From positions 182,547,449-182,611,448 of the forward strand of contig NC_133122.1 in assembly GCF_033568475.1 (NCBI RefSeq): a DNA stretch of 64,000 bases, written 5' to 3'. Within the stretch, counting starts at the first letter, position 1, and the number at the start of each line of letters is the position of its first letter. Source of the stretch: Henckelia pumila. Taxonomy: Eukaryota; Streptophyta; Magnoliopsida; Lamiales; Gesneriaceae. The notes beneath the pieces were generated by a model. The model did not search any database. It was not told where the DNA came from and saw nothing but the letters and a program-made list of their open reading frames with translations. Positions 10,902 through 22,960 of the stretch are shown here, in pieces. A program made the position numbers and the translations under genes.

Positions 10902-12440
10902 TGATAGAAGTCGGAATTTGCATGAAAATGAGTACAATATTTGGTATATTATCGGCATAGATTTTTAAGTATTCCGTATTTATGTCCAAAATTTGAGTTT
11001 TTTAAGCTTTATGGTCTCTACTCATCTCCCCTATATATAAAGAATCTCTCCCTTATATACCATTTTTTCATTTGCCGAAATTGCCCTTATGTGATATAAA
11101 TATTAAACTTTTATTCTTCTTTGTTTTTTTTTTTAAATTTCAATATTTCAAATTTTCATATTTTTCTCAACTAAACATTATAGATAAGATAAATTGATAA
11201 ATATATTTTAAATTTATTTTTATATTATTTTATAAATGAAAAATAAATAAATTTAAATATTATCGAAAAAAATAATATTTATACATAACTCACAATATTA
11301 AATATATTATATGATTTTATATACACGCAACGCGTGTGTGCGATTATGCTAGTATATTTAATAATTCTTTTAGGAAAAGGACGGAAATCGGAGCTCGGAA
11401 AGGCATAATTTGAAGACCAGGACAGAACTATTTCCGCCTAGGCGGAACCCAGGGCGCGGGTGCGCCCTGGGAAGAGAAATTGGACGCCTAGGCGCGACGC
11501 GGACGGAAGGAAGAAAAAGAGAGCAGATTTCGGGATTTTAAAATCTTGATTTTTCGAACTTTGTTTGATGAACTTTCAAGGACATATAAAAAGAAAAGAA
11601 AGACACACATCGGGACTTGAGACGCAGGCAAAAGAGGCGACCATCAAGGAACGAAGAGGGAGAAGACAAGAAGAACTCAAGAACCGCAAACACTAGTTTT
11701 TTTTTTCTCTTTTTTTATTTGTTGGGGTTTAGAGGATCCTACCCCCAAAACTTTGTTTTGAATTCTTTTTGAATATTCAATTTGGTTTTATGCATTCTTG
11801 ATTATATTATTGTGTTTATTGCAACTTTGGAGATTGATCAACTTCGAAGTGATTTTATATGTTATAATTGATGCCGAAAGGAAATTTTATAACATGATAG
11901 AGTAATATAATCCATGGAACTACAACTTGTATAGACATATGAGGTTGGATATATGTTGATAGTCATAGTTTAATAAGTCGAAAGCTAGAGGATTTCATGG
12001 TTCGCCAATGAAATTGCAATTGTTAAATAACACAAGGATATTTGGTTATTGCACTTTGTTAATTACATTAATATAGCTCGACAGAGTATATTGATAACTT
12101 AGAGAATTTCATCAAAAACATGACTTGAGAATTGAAATTAAATCATTAGATGAGATTAAGGGGTAGGTGAACCAAAATCCTAACAATCATTTATTTATTT
12201 CTGAATTTAATTTATTCATTTTGCATGTGTTTCATCCTTTTATTTTAGTTTGTTAATTTATTTTTCATCTCATATTAATTAACTAAAGAATTTACTTGAG
12301 GTAATTTTGTCATAAATCAATTTCTGTGGATCGATACTCGTACTCACGTTCATTATATTATTACTTGACTCGTGCACTTGAGATTTATTCGAGCTTAATT
12401 GATAGATATATTTAAATTAATTTCCCGTGGTAACATTTGT
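10902..12440 (+). repeat. Athila-like LTR, split by a Helitron
   Basis: This starts TGATAGAAG and runs to about 12440, where the expected LTR end (GTGGTAGCATTTG in the sister copies) is replaced by other sequence. It is homologous over its length to the minus-strand LTR at 52711-53985. It has a TATA-like ACATATAAAAAG near 11582, GC-rich palindromes (CCGCCTAGGCGG, GCGCCTAGGCG) just upstream at 11430-11500, and a unique 328-bp insertion at 11025-11352. No primer site follows and no purine tract precedes, so it is a solo or truncated LTR. Confidence 0.8.
11025..11352 (+). mobile_element. Non-autonomous Helitron
   Basis: It begins TCTCCCCTATATATAAAG and ends in CTAG. The 3' hairpin ACACGC-AAC-GCGTGT lies at 11323-11337, eleven bases before CTAG. 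It is inserted between A (11024) and T (11353) with no target duplication. The homologous LTR at 52711-53985 lacks it and reads straight through (junction between 53863 and 53864), giving an empty site inside the same window. It is too short to encode Rep/helicase, so it depends on a partner elsewhere. Confidence 0.92.
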
Positions 12441-12507
12441 GTTACGCCGTAAACGCATACAAATCTCTTAAGTGAGATTAATGTTTTTTAATGCGATAAA
12501 TTATTTT

Positions 12508-13169
12508 GTTTTGATAATTACAAAAATAGGTTAAAATTGTTACTAATTATTGAAATTGAAAGAATTACATATTATATATTTTGTGACAATAATATTTGAA
12601 GTCAAGTTCAAAATAAATATGGAATTGTGTAGACTAAAAATATTCGGAATCAAGTTTAAGAATCAAGATGGCTCAGAATGAAGATGGAAATCTCGAATTG
12701 GTGACTTCGGATGGTCCGATCATGAACAAACGATCCAATTTGATCGGACGTTCCAATCGAAGGATCGGACGCTCCGATCTCATGCGACGAAGATCAGATT
12801 TGTCCGAAGATTTTTTCACGGCAATGCATGTAATGACGCCGAACGGACGCTCCGAAAACCAGATCAGACTTTCCAAACTGTGTTGGCGCTCAATCTTTTG
12901 AATTTGAAATGCTACGGAACGGACACTCCGAAGTTAGAACGGACGCTCCGATCTCACCCGTTTCAAAAATATAAATAGAGGCGTTCCGAGGCAATTTGGA
13001 AACACAACTCAACATCCGACTCTTTCATTCATTCAAGCACCATTGCACCGATCCTTCAAGCATTTAAGCCTATTTCAAATTCCTTCAATATATTTTGCAA
13101 AATCATTTTAAATTGCTAAAGTTGTCAATAGAACCTAATTTCCCCCCTCCCCCCAATTAGGTTCCAACA
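12508..13169 (+). repeat. 5' LTR of copia 2, with CGGACGCTCCG palindromes
   Basis: The start near TGTTTTGATAATTAC is approximate; the end CCAACA lies two bases before the primer site. A TATA box (ATATAAATAG) is at about 12969. Upstream, between 12712 and 12955, about eight copies of a dyad motif occur, including the perfect-arm 17-mer GATCGGACGCTCCGATC at 12763-12779. Confidence 0.7.
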
Positions 13170-13171
13170 AG

Positions 13172-13184
13172 TGGTATCAGAGCC
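13172..13184 (+). other. tRNA-iMet primer binding site of copia 2
   Basis: The sequence TGGTATCAGAGCC lies two bases after the LTR end, matching the initiator tRNA-Met primer complement. Confidence 0.9.
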
Positions 13185-13214
13185 ATATTTTGAAAATATT
13201 TTTCAAAATGCTCT

Positions 13215-15030
13215 ATGGCAAATCTAGCGAGTGATTATGCTCAAGGGCAATCAACCAATCGTCCTCCTCTTTTCAACGACATAAATTACGGGTATTGGAA
13301 AAATAAAATTTCTTTATATATCCAATTCGTAGACTATGAACTTTGGAAAGTGATGGTGAAAGGTCCCTACGTCCCTATGAAAATAGTGGATGGTATCGAA
13401 GTTCCGAAAGGAATGGACGACTTTTCAAAAAGTATATGCGATTAATTTCTCAAAATGCTAAAGCTATGAATATTTTGCATTGTTCTCTAGATATGAACGA
13501 GTACAACCAGATCTCTATGTGCTCCTCCGCAAAAGAGATTTGGGACAAATTGGAGATTTTTCACGAGGGAACAAATCAAGTGAAGGAGACAAAGATTGAC
13601 CTTCTACAACTAAAATACGAGACCTTCGAGATGGATGCCAAGGAAGATATTGATACCATGTTCCGAAGGCTCACTCAAATCATCAATGAGCTTGCCCAAC
13701 TAGGCGAAAATTATCCAACCAAACAAGTATAGAGAAGAGCACTTCGAGCACTACCCAAGGAGTGGGATGCAAAGAGAACGACAATCATTGAATCCAACAA
13801 ATGTGAAACTGCCTCCTATAATCTTGATCAAATTCATGGGACCCTAAAAACCCATGAACTAGAGTTATCCACAAGAAAGGAGATAAAGAAGGAAGATGAA
13901 AAGATCAAAGCAAAGGGTATAGCCTTATCAAGACAAGTTGAAGAAGATGATGATGATGATGATATGACACTCTTTGCAAGAAAATTCAAAAACTTCATAC
14001 GAGAAAATAAATTCAAAAAGGAGAAGAAGCTGGAGAAGGAAGTGACATGCTACAACTGCCAACAACAAGAGAACTATGCAAATGAATGCCCTCTCAAGAA
14101 CAAAGTTTACAAAGGCAAAAACAAGGCACTCATAGCAGCGACAATGACGATGACGAGGAGGAAGCCAACATCTGTCTCGTGGCTAAGGATGATGACTTTG
14201 TCTCTGACGACGATGATGAGGTACCTTCCTATGATGAATTAACACATGCCTATAAAATTATGTTTGACATGGTTAAATCACTTAGAAAGGAAAATAGAAG
14301 TCTTAAAAATGAATTAGAATCTAAGGAGCATGAAAACTTAAGATTAAAGGATGATATATCTCATTTATAAAAATTATTTGATAAATTCAATGTTAGTAGT
14401 ATAAATTGAACAATCTACTGAGCATGCAAAAATGTAGCTTTGATAAAGGATGAATAGGGTATGTTAGTAAATCTATAGACTTCACTAGTCTTATTGGTAA
14501 GGCTAAAATGATATCACCCCCTATCAGTACTTATTGCTGTAAAACTGGTCATGTTAGACCTAAGTGTAGATCACTATGACATCAGTATAATGAAAGAAGT
14601 TATTTGAAATAGATACCTAAGATTTTTCAATAATGATAAGGTGACATTATAAAACATGATCTAAGGGAGTTATTCACAGACCGGTTTAAACTGTCTTGAC
14701 TTGCGACTGGTCTCCCTGATGAGCGTTGATCTGTCTAAGGAGATAGGTTTTTAAAGAGGCCTTATCCCTACCTATCTTTTCTGGGAGAACTCTTAGAAAG
14801 TGTTGATTATGTTATCAAGTGACTATTGTTATATCCCTAACAATGATGGACCCAAAGAACTAAAGGGTACCAAAAATTTTATTGCAGGGATAGAAAAAAA
14901 GTATGCCGCCAATCATATGGTATCTTAATAGTGGATGCCCAGACACATGACGGGAAACAAGGAGCTGCTCCAATCAATCAATCCAAAAGAAAAAGGGACA
15001 ATTACTTTGGAGACAACATTAAAGAAATCA
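13215..15030 (+). pseudogene. Copia 2 gag-protease, frameshifted
   Basis: Gag starts MANLASDYAQGQSTNRPPLF with a typical GYWKNKISLYIQ segment. The frame changes near 13430 and continues with AKEIWDKLEIFHEGTNQVKE. It hits a TAG near 13730, resumes as LRALPKEWDAKRTTI, and shifts again near 14130. The zinc knuckle reads CYNCQQQENYANEC, where the family His is Tyr, so the knuckle is probably non-functional. A coiled, charged region (LRKENRSLKNELESKEHENL) follows. A degenerate protease, SGCPRHMTGNKELL, is at about 14930. No integrase or RT was recognised. Confidence 0.8.
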
Positions 15031-15322
15031 TTGAGGGCATCAGATCAATAGGTATATATATCTAACTCTACTATGATTGATGATGTTCTCTTGTTAAAGG
15101 ACTTAAGCATAACATACTAAGTATAAGTCAATTATGTGATAGAGGTTATTGAAATGTTATAGTTATTGAAACATACTATCTAGTTATGAAGATTATTTAT
15201 GAAAAAATAATAATTTCTAAATTTATAATTTTTTATCGTAAAAAAATATAATGGAATGAGTACGTTGGATAATTAAAAAATAATGCTTTTGTAAGGAGGT
15301 AATAAAAATAATGGATAAATGA

Positions 15323-15734
15323 TGGGTTATTACCCAATTTGACTTTCTCTCGGGCCCGAACTCAATGGCTCATATTACTCCGATATATTTATTTGGACAC
15401 TTTATCAAAACTCATAAATTTCTAAAAGCCCATAAAAGAATCAAGCCAATGAAACTCTCCGACTATCTATAAATAGCTCAAGTCCTCTCATTATTAAGGT
15501 ACGCACTCTATAGTCACATGCAAGTTCTCTAGAACTTTTATTGGCAAATACTGACTTGAGCGTCGGAGTGTCTTCGCCGGGCAACCCTCAGCGCCACTCA
15601 CTTTGCTTTGTGATGCAGGTAACAACCCACAAAGTTCGATCTTTGGAACAATTCGAGTATTAATCCAGCTATCCAGATCTCCGCAAGTTATCCAGATTTT
15701 TTCCAATCGGGTAATTCAATTTTTTGCTACATCA
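15323..15734 (+). repeat. LTR of a Tat-like Ty3 element
   Basis: The left limit near TGGGTTATTACCCA is a guess; the right end ACATCA precedes the primer site. A promoter-like CTATAAATAGC is at about 15468. The motif TGACTTGAGCGTCGGAGTGT, widespread in Tat-lineage LTRs, is at about 15552. Confidence 0.65.
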
Positions 15735-15735
15735 T

Positions 15736-15752
15736 CTTGGCGCCGTATGTGG
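15736..15752 (+). other. Ty3-type primer binding site
   Basis: TTGGCGCCGTATGTGG follows the LTR end directly. It resembles the TTGGCGCCGT primer sites of plant Tat/Ogre elements; the exact primer tRNA is not assigned. Confidence 0.65.
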
Positions 15753-15777
15753 AAATTTGTTCACTGCATCATTGAGA

Positions 15778-16371
15778 ATGCATACTCCACCACAAACATC
15801 TCAAGGAAATAATCGCAATGGAGACTCACCTCCCATCTCCGAAACACCGCCTCGTTTTAATTTCACCCAAGAAACGTTGATAGCCTTAATGGAAGGAACA
15901 GCTACACGCGCAACAACTGAAGTAGTCGCTCAATTTATGGCATCCCGTCAACGCCGAAGCACCGACAAGAGAGCTCATAAAATAGGGTCATCATCTCGCG
16001 ACCCTGATAAAGAAGACCCAAAGAAAACTAAGTCTAAAGTTAATGACAAAGATCCTGAGGGTAACAAGAAAAATACTACTCATAAAGAGGGTGAAACAAG
16101 TGCTCACATAGTTCACGATGTCTCTGACGAAAACAAAACCACTAATCCAACCCGTAGAGATGGATCTCACACATATATAACTGGAGAGAATTCGTCAACA
16201 ATCTTGAATGTGCGTCAGAGCCCATTCACTAATGTCATTCTATCTGAATCATTGCCTAAGGGAGTCAAAATCCCCAACCTACTTGAGTTTGACGGAACTG
16301 GTGATCCTCAAGATCATATTGACAAATTCTATGTGGATGGAGGATCGAAGTTAGTTTGTCCTCAATGTTGA
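15778..16371 (+). pseudogene. Tat-like Gag, truncated
   Basis: The reading frame from MHTPPQTSQGNN is open for 197 codons. It has a charged, low-complexity middle (SRDPDKEDPKKTKSK) and the retrotransposon Gag signature FTNVILSESLPKGVKIPNL with EFDGTGDPQDHIDKF. After DKF the protein switches abruptly to YVDGGSK and stops at 16371. YVDGGS is typical of the protease of this lineage, so an internal deletion probably joined gag to protease. Nothing recognisable follows. Confidence 0.75.
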
Positions 16372-16795
16372 TCCAATGGTATAACAAGGTGTGTCGCATC
16401 TAAATTTCAGATTCATGTTCAATACATGACCTCACATAAAAATAAATAAATAAATAACATATGTGGTTCATTATGTCTTTAACAACAAATTCATTAACTC
16501 GGATTTATGGAATCCAATGCATTTAATTTTGGACAGTTAAATATCTATCCGACAAGTAAAGATTGAAAGAATTAACAATCATTCAATTGATATTGTATAT
16601 TTTGAGGATAATATAACTTCAAATTCCTCGAAAAATACATGAAATTAGACTTATCAATTTTACATTTTCGTTTTTCTTCTCATCCTATATATGGTCGAAT
16701 ATTTTATATGACAAGCCATTTAATTTACTCAAAGATCGGCTAGCATGCAATATTAACTACTCCAATCATGGACAGAAGGTAACAAGGTAATTACC
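16372..16795. other. Intergenic, nothing recognised
   Basis: AT-rich sequence between the truncated Gag and the thaumatin-like relic. No motif, repeat or coding pattern was recognised. Confidence 0.5.
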
Positions 16796-17338
16796 CCCGG
16801 CCGAACATGGTGAACAAGCTAGATTTATCATCGTAAGCATAACTATACGCTTGCGGACACTGCTGCTTAAAAATTTTCGAGTAGTTTGTCGGCTGACACG
16901 TCTCTGGAGTACCATACTGTCCAGTACAACAATACTGCGGTTGATTGAAAGCGATGCACGCGCTCTTACACCCGATCTCCATCCCTCGCCGCCAACTCAT
17001 TCGGACATCCACGATTATTGATGTCTATGGGGGCAAACCGCAGTGGGGCAATTACCACCCTGTGGCGCCACGACCACGGGAAAATTGAAGTCATCGACGA
17101 GGCTGAGGTCGTAATAATCTTTGTTTCCATCTCCGTTGAGAGTGAATTCAATTAGTGATACGCGTTGCATGCGACTTGACCTGATCCACAATCCCCGGCG
17201 AGACACTGGAATCTGCCTCCGGAATACGAGCATGCGGATCGAGCCCAAATCCGTCCCGACCATCCGACGGGTGCATTGATGGTTGTTGCGGCTTGGCTTC
17301 CTAGTTCAAACCCTGTTGAAATTGATCTGCCACGACTA
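16796..17338 (-). pseudogene. Thaumatin-like protein (PR-5 family) relic
   Basis: The minus-strand translation in pieces gives GFELGSQAATTINAPVGWSG, GRIWARSACSYSGGRFQCL, AGDCGSGQVACN, then [65 protein letters not shown] and [20 protein letters not shown]. These are the core of a thaumatin-like (PR-5/osmotin) protein with many of its conserved cysteines. Frame changes occur near 17157, 17026 and 16985. The signal peptide and first part are missing, and the end reads LFTMFGRG instead of the usual cysteine-containing tail. Family members are secreted, often antifungal, proteins; this copy cannot make one. Confidence 0.9.
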
Positions 17339-18600
17339 GTTAATGTTGCGGGTCAAATAATAATAAAAGGAATATATAAATTATGCAAAAAATAATAATA
17401 TAGATTATATTCCAATATTTACATTGTGGTATATATATATATATATATATACTAATAGCAAAGTAAAAAATTGTTGAAATTTGGAGATGATTTTGTAAAC
17501 GACGAATCAATTTTATTCGGATATATAAAATTTTCATTTTTAAACGATATGCACATATAAGTTACATTTTTTTGCTTAGACAAACAAATATCAACGATAT
17601 ATTTATTTTTCATAAAAGTTACATTTTGATTACATTTTTTTTTTTATCAACAATACGTTGACTTTCCACATTTTTTAGAAGACATTGCTCATAAAAGTTG
17701 CATTTTTTGCTTGGTCTAACAAATATATCAACAATATATTTCTTTTATTTTCTTTTTTTAAAAAAAATGTCTTCTAAAAATTGTGGAATATAATCTATAT
17801 TATTAAAAAAAAATTAGTTTTATGCTTAATAAAATAAAATAAATTATTTAAATGAAACACAATTAATTCAAACATATGGAAAAAACAAAGATATAAAATC
17901 AATGAGTATCACATGTCCACTCATCGAACTTTTTAAAACATATATACTAACTTAGTGAGTCCATGAATATTGCCATAAATATAAAATATAATTTTAAAAA
18001 TATCGTATATCCTATATATAATAAATTAAACATATCAACTACGAATGTTCTAATCCATGACATTTTCTTTGTTTCAGACAATTATTGATTTATCTCTTGA
18101 TTTCTTTAAAATAAAATTTATTTAAAGTAAAACTTAATTTTTATTATATTTTAATATTTTCATAAATACTAGATATTTTTTTATTGTAATGAAGGTAAGA
18201 TGGAAAGAGATATTAATTGATAAATTGAATAATAGATTTTATAGCATATTTATTTACTTAAATTAAAAATTAATTTAATTTAAATGATAAAAATCTACAC
18301 ACATGGTATAATTAATTTAAATAGTAAAAAAATCTACGTACATATGATTACAAGTATACCATTTAATACGAATAATGGAATTTTTTCTCTATATCATCTC
18401 ATGTTTTGCCTAAAATTTTCTAATCATTAGAGTAAATTATATATAGATATATATATCATATTATATTTATTTTAAAATTTATCATTTCGTCTTTTACCAT
18501 CACACTTTTGTGAATCAAATAGTGCCTAGATTACATGTTGCAACTTGCAACTAATATATGTCAAAGACTCAAAAGTATGGCATATATATTGTGGCCCCAA
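17339..18600. other. AT-rich stretch with short duplications
   Basis: The region holds a TA microsatellite at about 17431-17450. A roughly 60-bp segment occurs twice (about 17555 and 17690; core CAACAATATATTT/CAACGATATATTT). No gene was recognised. Confidence 0.5.
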
Positions 18601-18814
18601 CTTATAATACAATCAATTTATAACAACAGCGGAAGTGTGTATAATCTTTTAACTTTATAAAAATTATTATCAAAATACTAATACCATGACAGGGTCTCAT
18701 AATATTACAGTCGTGCTAAATCAACATTTCACCTTTCATAATTATATTCTTATTCGAGGTACTGTAACGTGTATCTGGAATTTATAATAAATAAAACAAA
18801 AATAAATAGAACAA

Positions 18815-18965
18815 AAAATAAAGTTAAGTCTTTAAGGACTTAGTGAGAGAATAATTTGGTATTTATAAAACAAATGATAATATATTGGTGAAGTAATTTA
18901 ATATGAAATGACATGAATAAGTAATAATGTGTTATTTCGAAATATTTTGCCAAGTGAACCATATT
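18815..18965. repeat. Fragment of the chromovirus-type LTR family
   Basis: The segment starting AAGTCTTTAAGGACTTAGTGAG aligns by eye with 27693-27850 (AAGTCTTTAAGAACTTAGTGAG), including the later GCCAAGTGAA/GTCAAGTGAA. It is a short piece of the same dispersed repeat. Confidence 0.6.
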
Positions 18966-19725
18966 GATTTTTGAGTAACTCTCCTGTGAAGACTGTCTCA
19001 CGTGGGTCAACCCAAAACAAAAACGGGTAATTAACCGGCAGATTGGATCCATATCTAATCTGCTTTTCTTATCCCATTTGTCGCCTAAATTGCCCTAAAT
19101 CCCTCGCATATGGAGATCGACAGAAACCATGGCAGATTCTTGTTCCATCTCGAATCGATGGTTCGAACTGAGAAGCTTGACGGCAAGGAACGAAGATTAA
19201 TTAGGTAAAAGCATCGATTTGCGTCTAACTCATGTCTTAAATCCTCGCATATCCAGATCGACAGAAACAATTTCTTACTCTTTTTAAAATCTGAAATCGA
19301 TGGGTTTAATGAAAAATCGATGATTTTTGAGTCTAAATCATGTCTTTAATCCATCGCCTACTTTTGATTCTCAGCTACCTCCACAGCCGTGTAAGTCACT
19401 GAAGTGCTCGATGGGTCGGGTCTCACAGCCATTGTTACAGGTTCTTTTCTTCTTCTTTCTCAGTATTTTGTGTACTTTGGATGGTGGGATTTTAATTCTC
19501 GTGGTTATGCTATTTTGCGTTGATGATCAAAGTTTTAGTTTCCAATGCCGGGATATTCTTAATGTTGTTGTTATGCTTAAGAATCTTTTGAGTTAGGTAC
19601 TAGAAAACTTGTTAAAGGTTGAAGTCAGCTAGTTGCAAGTGGATTCCAGAAGTAGCAAAGTTTCTTGTGTGTCAATCCTTAAATATGTAGGACATGATTT
19701 GATCTTCTCCCATTTTCATAAACAG
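18966..19725. other. Intergenic, with a 30-bp near-duplicate
   Basis: CTCGCATATGGAGATCGACA (near 19103) and CTCGCATATCCAGATCGACA (near 19243) are near copies. A short open frame at 19327-19596 starts plausibly but turns hydrophobic and repetitive with no motif. It could be a leader exon of a lost gene; I cannot support that. Confidence 0.4.
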
Positions 19726-19816
19726 TATTTATGGAGGACATGATGAAGCAAAGGACAAAGCATTTGAGTTGGAAATGAGCTGGGTCTGTGACGAGTCAAA
19801 CCGCCTACATCAAAAG
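19726..19816 (+). pseudogene. Isolated exon of proteasome subunit alpha type-3 (PAG1-like)
   Basis: A 91-bp open segment sits between an AAACAG acceptor and a GTGAAC donor. It encodes 30 residues, read as HDEAKDKAFELEMSWVCDES followed by NRLHQK. This closely matches the C-terminal part of the plant 20S proteasome alpha-3 subunit, which normally continues into a short acidic tail. No other exons were found on either side, and the residues before HDEA (IYGG) differ from the family's usual IYKL. It is best read as a retained exon from a duplicated, lost gene copy. Confidence 0.75.
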
Positions 19817-21199
19817 GTGAACATTGAATGTTTTAAGATCTTGGATGTACTAATCCATTGTGCTGCCACTTGCATTTGATTGGTGTCATTTGTTGTCTTA
19901 AAGACACTTCTGGCCATAATGTTAATTTTCTAGATATTTCATCACTGTCAGTGAAGTGAATGAAATCTGAATTAGGAACTCTGAGACAAAAGTAACTAGT
20001 TGCTCTGCTAAAATGCTGATAATCTTTAAAGCTCCACATATGGATTTGGTTGGTTGATGGGAGGATCAGTTAAAATTTGTTGTGAAACTTTATTTTAGGA
20101 TCCAACATTGAAATGATTTTTTTGTAATTTGCATGCCTATTAGTTTGTTGATCTATAGTCATTGATTCAGTAGAGGGTTTGTCTTTTGAAATACAACTTA
20201 GGAGCAACAGTTTCGTCTGACAATTGGCTTTGAATATGGGTGCTACAGAAATATCAAACATGTGAAATGTTTTTGCAGTGAGTAGATTGTTGATAATTCT
20301 TCTTTTATCGTTTTCCTTATTCCCATACTATTGGATTTAGAGTATCAAGCTCTTAAGCATGACTTAGAAGAAATACCATGTTCATTTGGACTCTTGACCT
20401 GCATTTGGAAATTACCAACTACCGAGGGATAATTTTCTATGCAAAAAATATTGAAAAAGGTTTAAAGAATTAATAATCTTATACCATTACTCATTTCTCC
20501 CAATATTGAAGTAGTCATGAATCTACGCACGTGTGTGAATTGCAGAAATTGAGGTTGCAGAGAAGATTTTAGCTAACGGGTTTGCGAATGGCTGTTAGAT
20601 TTCACCATGCCAAAAATGGTGAAGTAAGTGTTTGAAGATATCAACATTCAATATCTCTCTTCCTAGCTTTCAAGTATGCTTGGTGGTTTTTCTAATTAAA
20701 TGGTGTTATGATGGTTTTTTAACTTCCCTCTCTTATTCATTTTAACATTTTTGATTTCTGCAGCTGGTGTGGACATTCCTAAATATTCAAAAAGACAACG
20801 CGAGTCCTTATTTACTACGTTGCTGGAAAGCTGATTGGTTTTGAGAATAAGTTTCCCAAAAAAAATTCGTATGAAAATTAAATAAACACTTCTGGATTTT
20901 TGGCAGCACGGAAGAGTTCTAACGAAGATCAGAAAGTTTTGGAATTTTCGTTTGACAATGCTCAAGATACTAACTTTTTGGAAGTTGAATTCTTGTTCAG
21001 AAGTTTTTCATCAGTTTTGTAGCATAGTTTTCATCTCTATCATTTAATTAACCAGACATCCTTTTATTTTCTTATTAGAGATGTAATCGCTTGTGTTTGT
21101 TATTAGTTGATTTGGGTAAGAATTTTCACTCAATGTCTCACAAATACTGTTAAGAGTATGGATACAATAAAGAAACTTGTTTTGCAAGTGTGTTTACGT
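19817..21199. other. Intergenic, no gene supported
   Basis: Two short segments after AG (near 20547 reading EIEVAEKILANGF, and near 20772 reading GVDIPKYSKRQRESL) look peptide-like. They could not be joined into a gene or assigned to a family. Confidence 0.35.
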
Positions 21200-22095
21200 T
21201 GACCGAATCTGATGATTGTTTATGTAAAAAATATTAGTTTTTATTTTAAAAGTATTAATTTTTATATCAAAATTATTATTTTTAATGTATCCTAATTTGA
21301 AATAAATAATATTATTAATTTTTTTCATAAGTATTAATTTTTATGCTAAAAATATTAGTATTTATACTAAAAGTATTACTTTGTAATATATGTTTATTTG
21401 ACTTTAAAATTATTTTTTTTAGTAAATGGTATAAATAATAGTTTTTATGTCAAAAATATTAGTTTTTATGTTAAAAGTATTTATTTTTATGTAAAGAGAA
21501 TTAATTTGTAATATATGTTTATTTGACATTTACGTTTTTGGTAAACGACAAGTTTTTATTTTTGGTCAAACGTATTAGGTTTTATGCTAAAAGTATTATT
21601 TTTTATGTCAAGTATTACTTCTAACGTATGTTTATTTGACAAAAAAAATATTATTTTTTTGTTCAAACGTATTAGTTTTTATGCTAAAAATATTAGATTT
21701 TCAGTCAAAAATATTAATTTTAACGTATACTTATTTGACATCAAATAATACTGTCAAATTACACATGTTAGAAGTAATATGTTTAACATAAACCATAATA
21801 CTTTTGACCAAATAAGTAATACCTTTAACTTAGAAAAACAACAATTTTTGTCAAACTTGCATATATTCGAACTAATATTTTTCACATAAAAACTAATACG
21901 TTTATCATTAAAATTAATACTTTTCATAAAAAAATAATAATTTATATGTCAAATTAACACGTTAGTAATATTTTTCACATAAAAATAATACTTTTGACAA
22001 AAAAATAATTTTCACAGAAAAAATTAATACTTTTTAATTTGACATATAAATTATTTTTTTTTACAGAAAAAATTAATACTTTTTATGTTAAATTA
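21200..22095. repeat. AT-rich degenerate inverted repeat
   Basis: The left half repeats variants of TTAGTTTTTATG, AAAAGTATTA and TATGTTTATTTGAC. From about 21740 the right half carries their reverse complements, such as TAATACTTTTGACC and CATAAAAACTAATA. Arms are roughly 350-500 bp. The motif set also occurs in the MITEs at 29553 and 30199, so this is probably a compound or expanded foldback of that family. Confidence 0.6.
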
Positions 22096-22539
22096 TCACA
22101 CATACCGGACGTCATAGATCAAATAAAACTTGATTAATCTATACTTATACATATATATTCAAAACCTGATACACACACACATACATTGATAATTTTTTGT
22201 CAACACCAATTTAATATAAGGGTTTTTTTAGCTGAGGGAGGAGATTGTAACCGAAAATAGTTTTTTTTAATAAATAAAAAATGAAGGTTTTTTTAATATC
22301 TATATATATATATATATATTTGACCGAAACTATTTGTCTTTCTTTGTATGTTTTTTAGACATGATTTTATCATTGGAAAATTAAATACTTAAATTCTCAA
22401 TAATTAATGAAATTGCGCTAGTTATTAAATTACTTGAACATCATAACTTTAAGTATGGCATTTGGATATTTTCAATTTTTCAAAGGTTTTAATATAGATG
22501 AAATACAAATGGTCTTCCAAAAGTTTTAATGCATTTCAT

Positions 22540-22960
22540 GAACTTGTGACAAAAAATTAATAATTTTAATCAAATAAACATTATTAAAAATTAAAACTTT
22601 TGCATTTTCAAGAATTTAATACTTTTGATCTAAAAAGTAATGATTTCATCCAAATAAATATAAACTACAAATTAATATTTTTGAACTAAAAAGTAATACT
22701 TTTATAGTAAAAACTAATAATTTTGACATTAAAACTAATATTTTTTTAAATCAAATATACATATATTATGAACATAATATTTTTGACATAAAACGTAATA
22801 CTTTTGTCATGAAAACTAATACTTTTGACCTAACAAATAATACTTTTTGATCAAATAAACATATTACAAACTAATATTTTTGAGATAACATTAATACTTT
22901 TACTATGAAAACTAATACTTTTGACAAAAAATTAATACAAAAAAATCTATTTCTTGCTTG
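22540..22960. repeat. More copies of the AATACTTTTGAC motif
   Basis: A run of about fifteen variants of TAATACTTTTGACATAAAAA in the orientation of the right arm of 21200-22095. No coding signal. Confidence 0.6.

Larger units (their letters stand above)
12508..15190 (+). mobile_element. Second Ty1/copia element, 5' part only, decayed
   Basis: A 5' LTR (about 12508-13169), a tRNA-iMet primer site and gag through protease are present in order on the plus strand. Recognisable coding stops soon after the protease region near 15030-15190, and no 3' LTR was found. Both frameshifts and stops occur. Confidence 0.8.
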
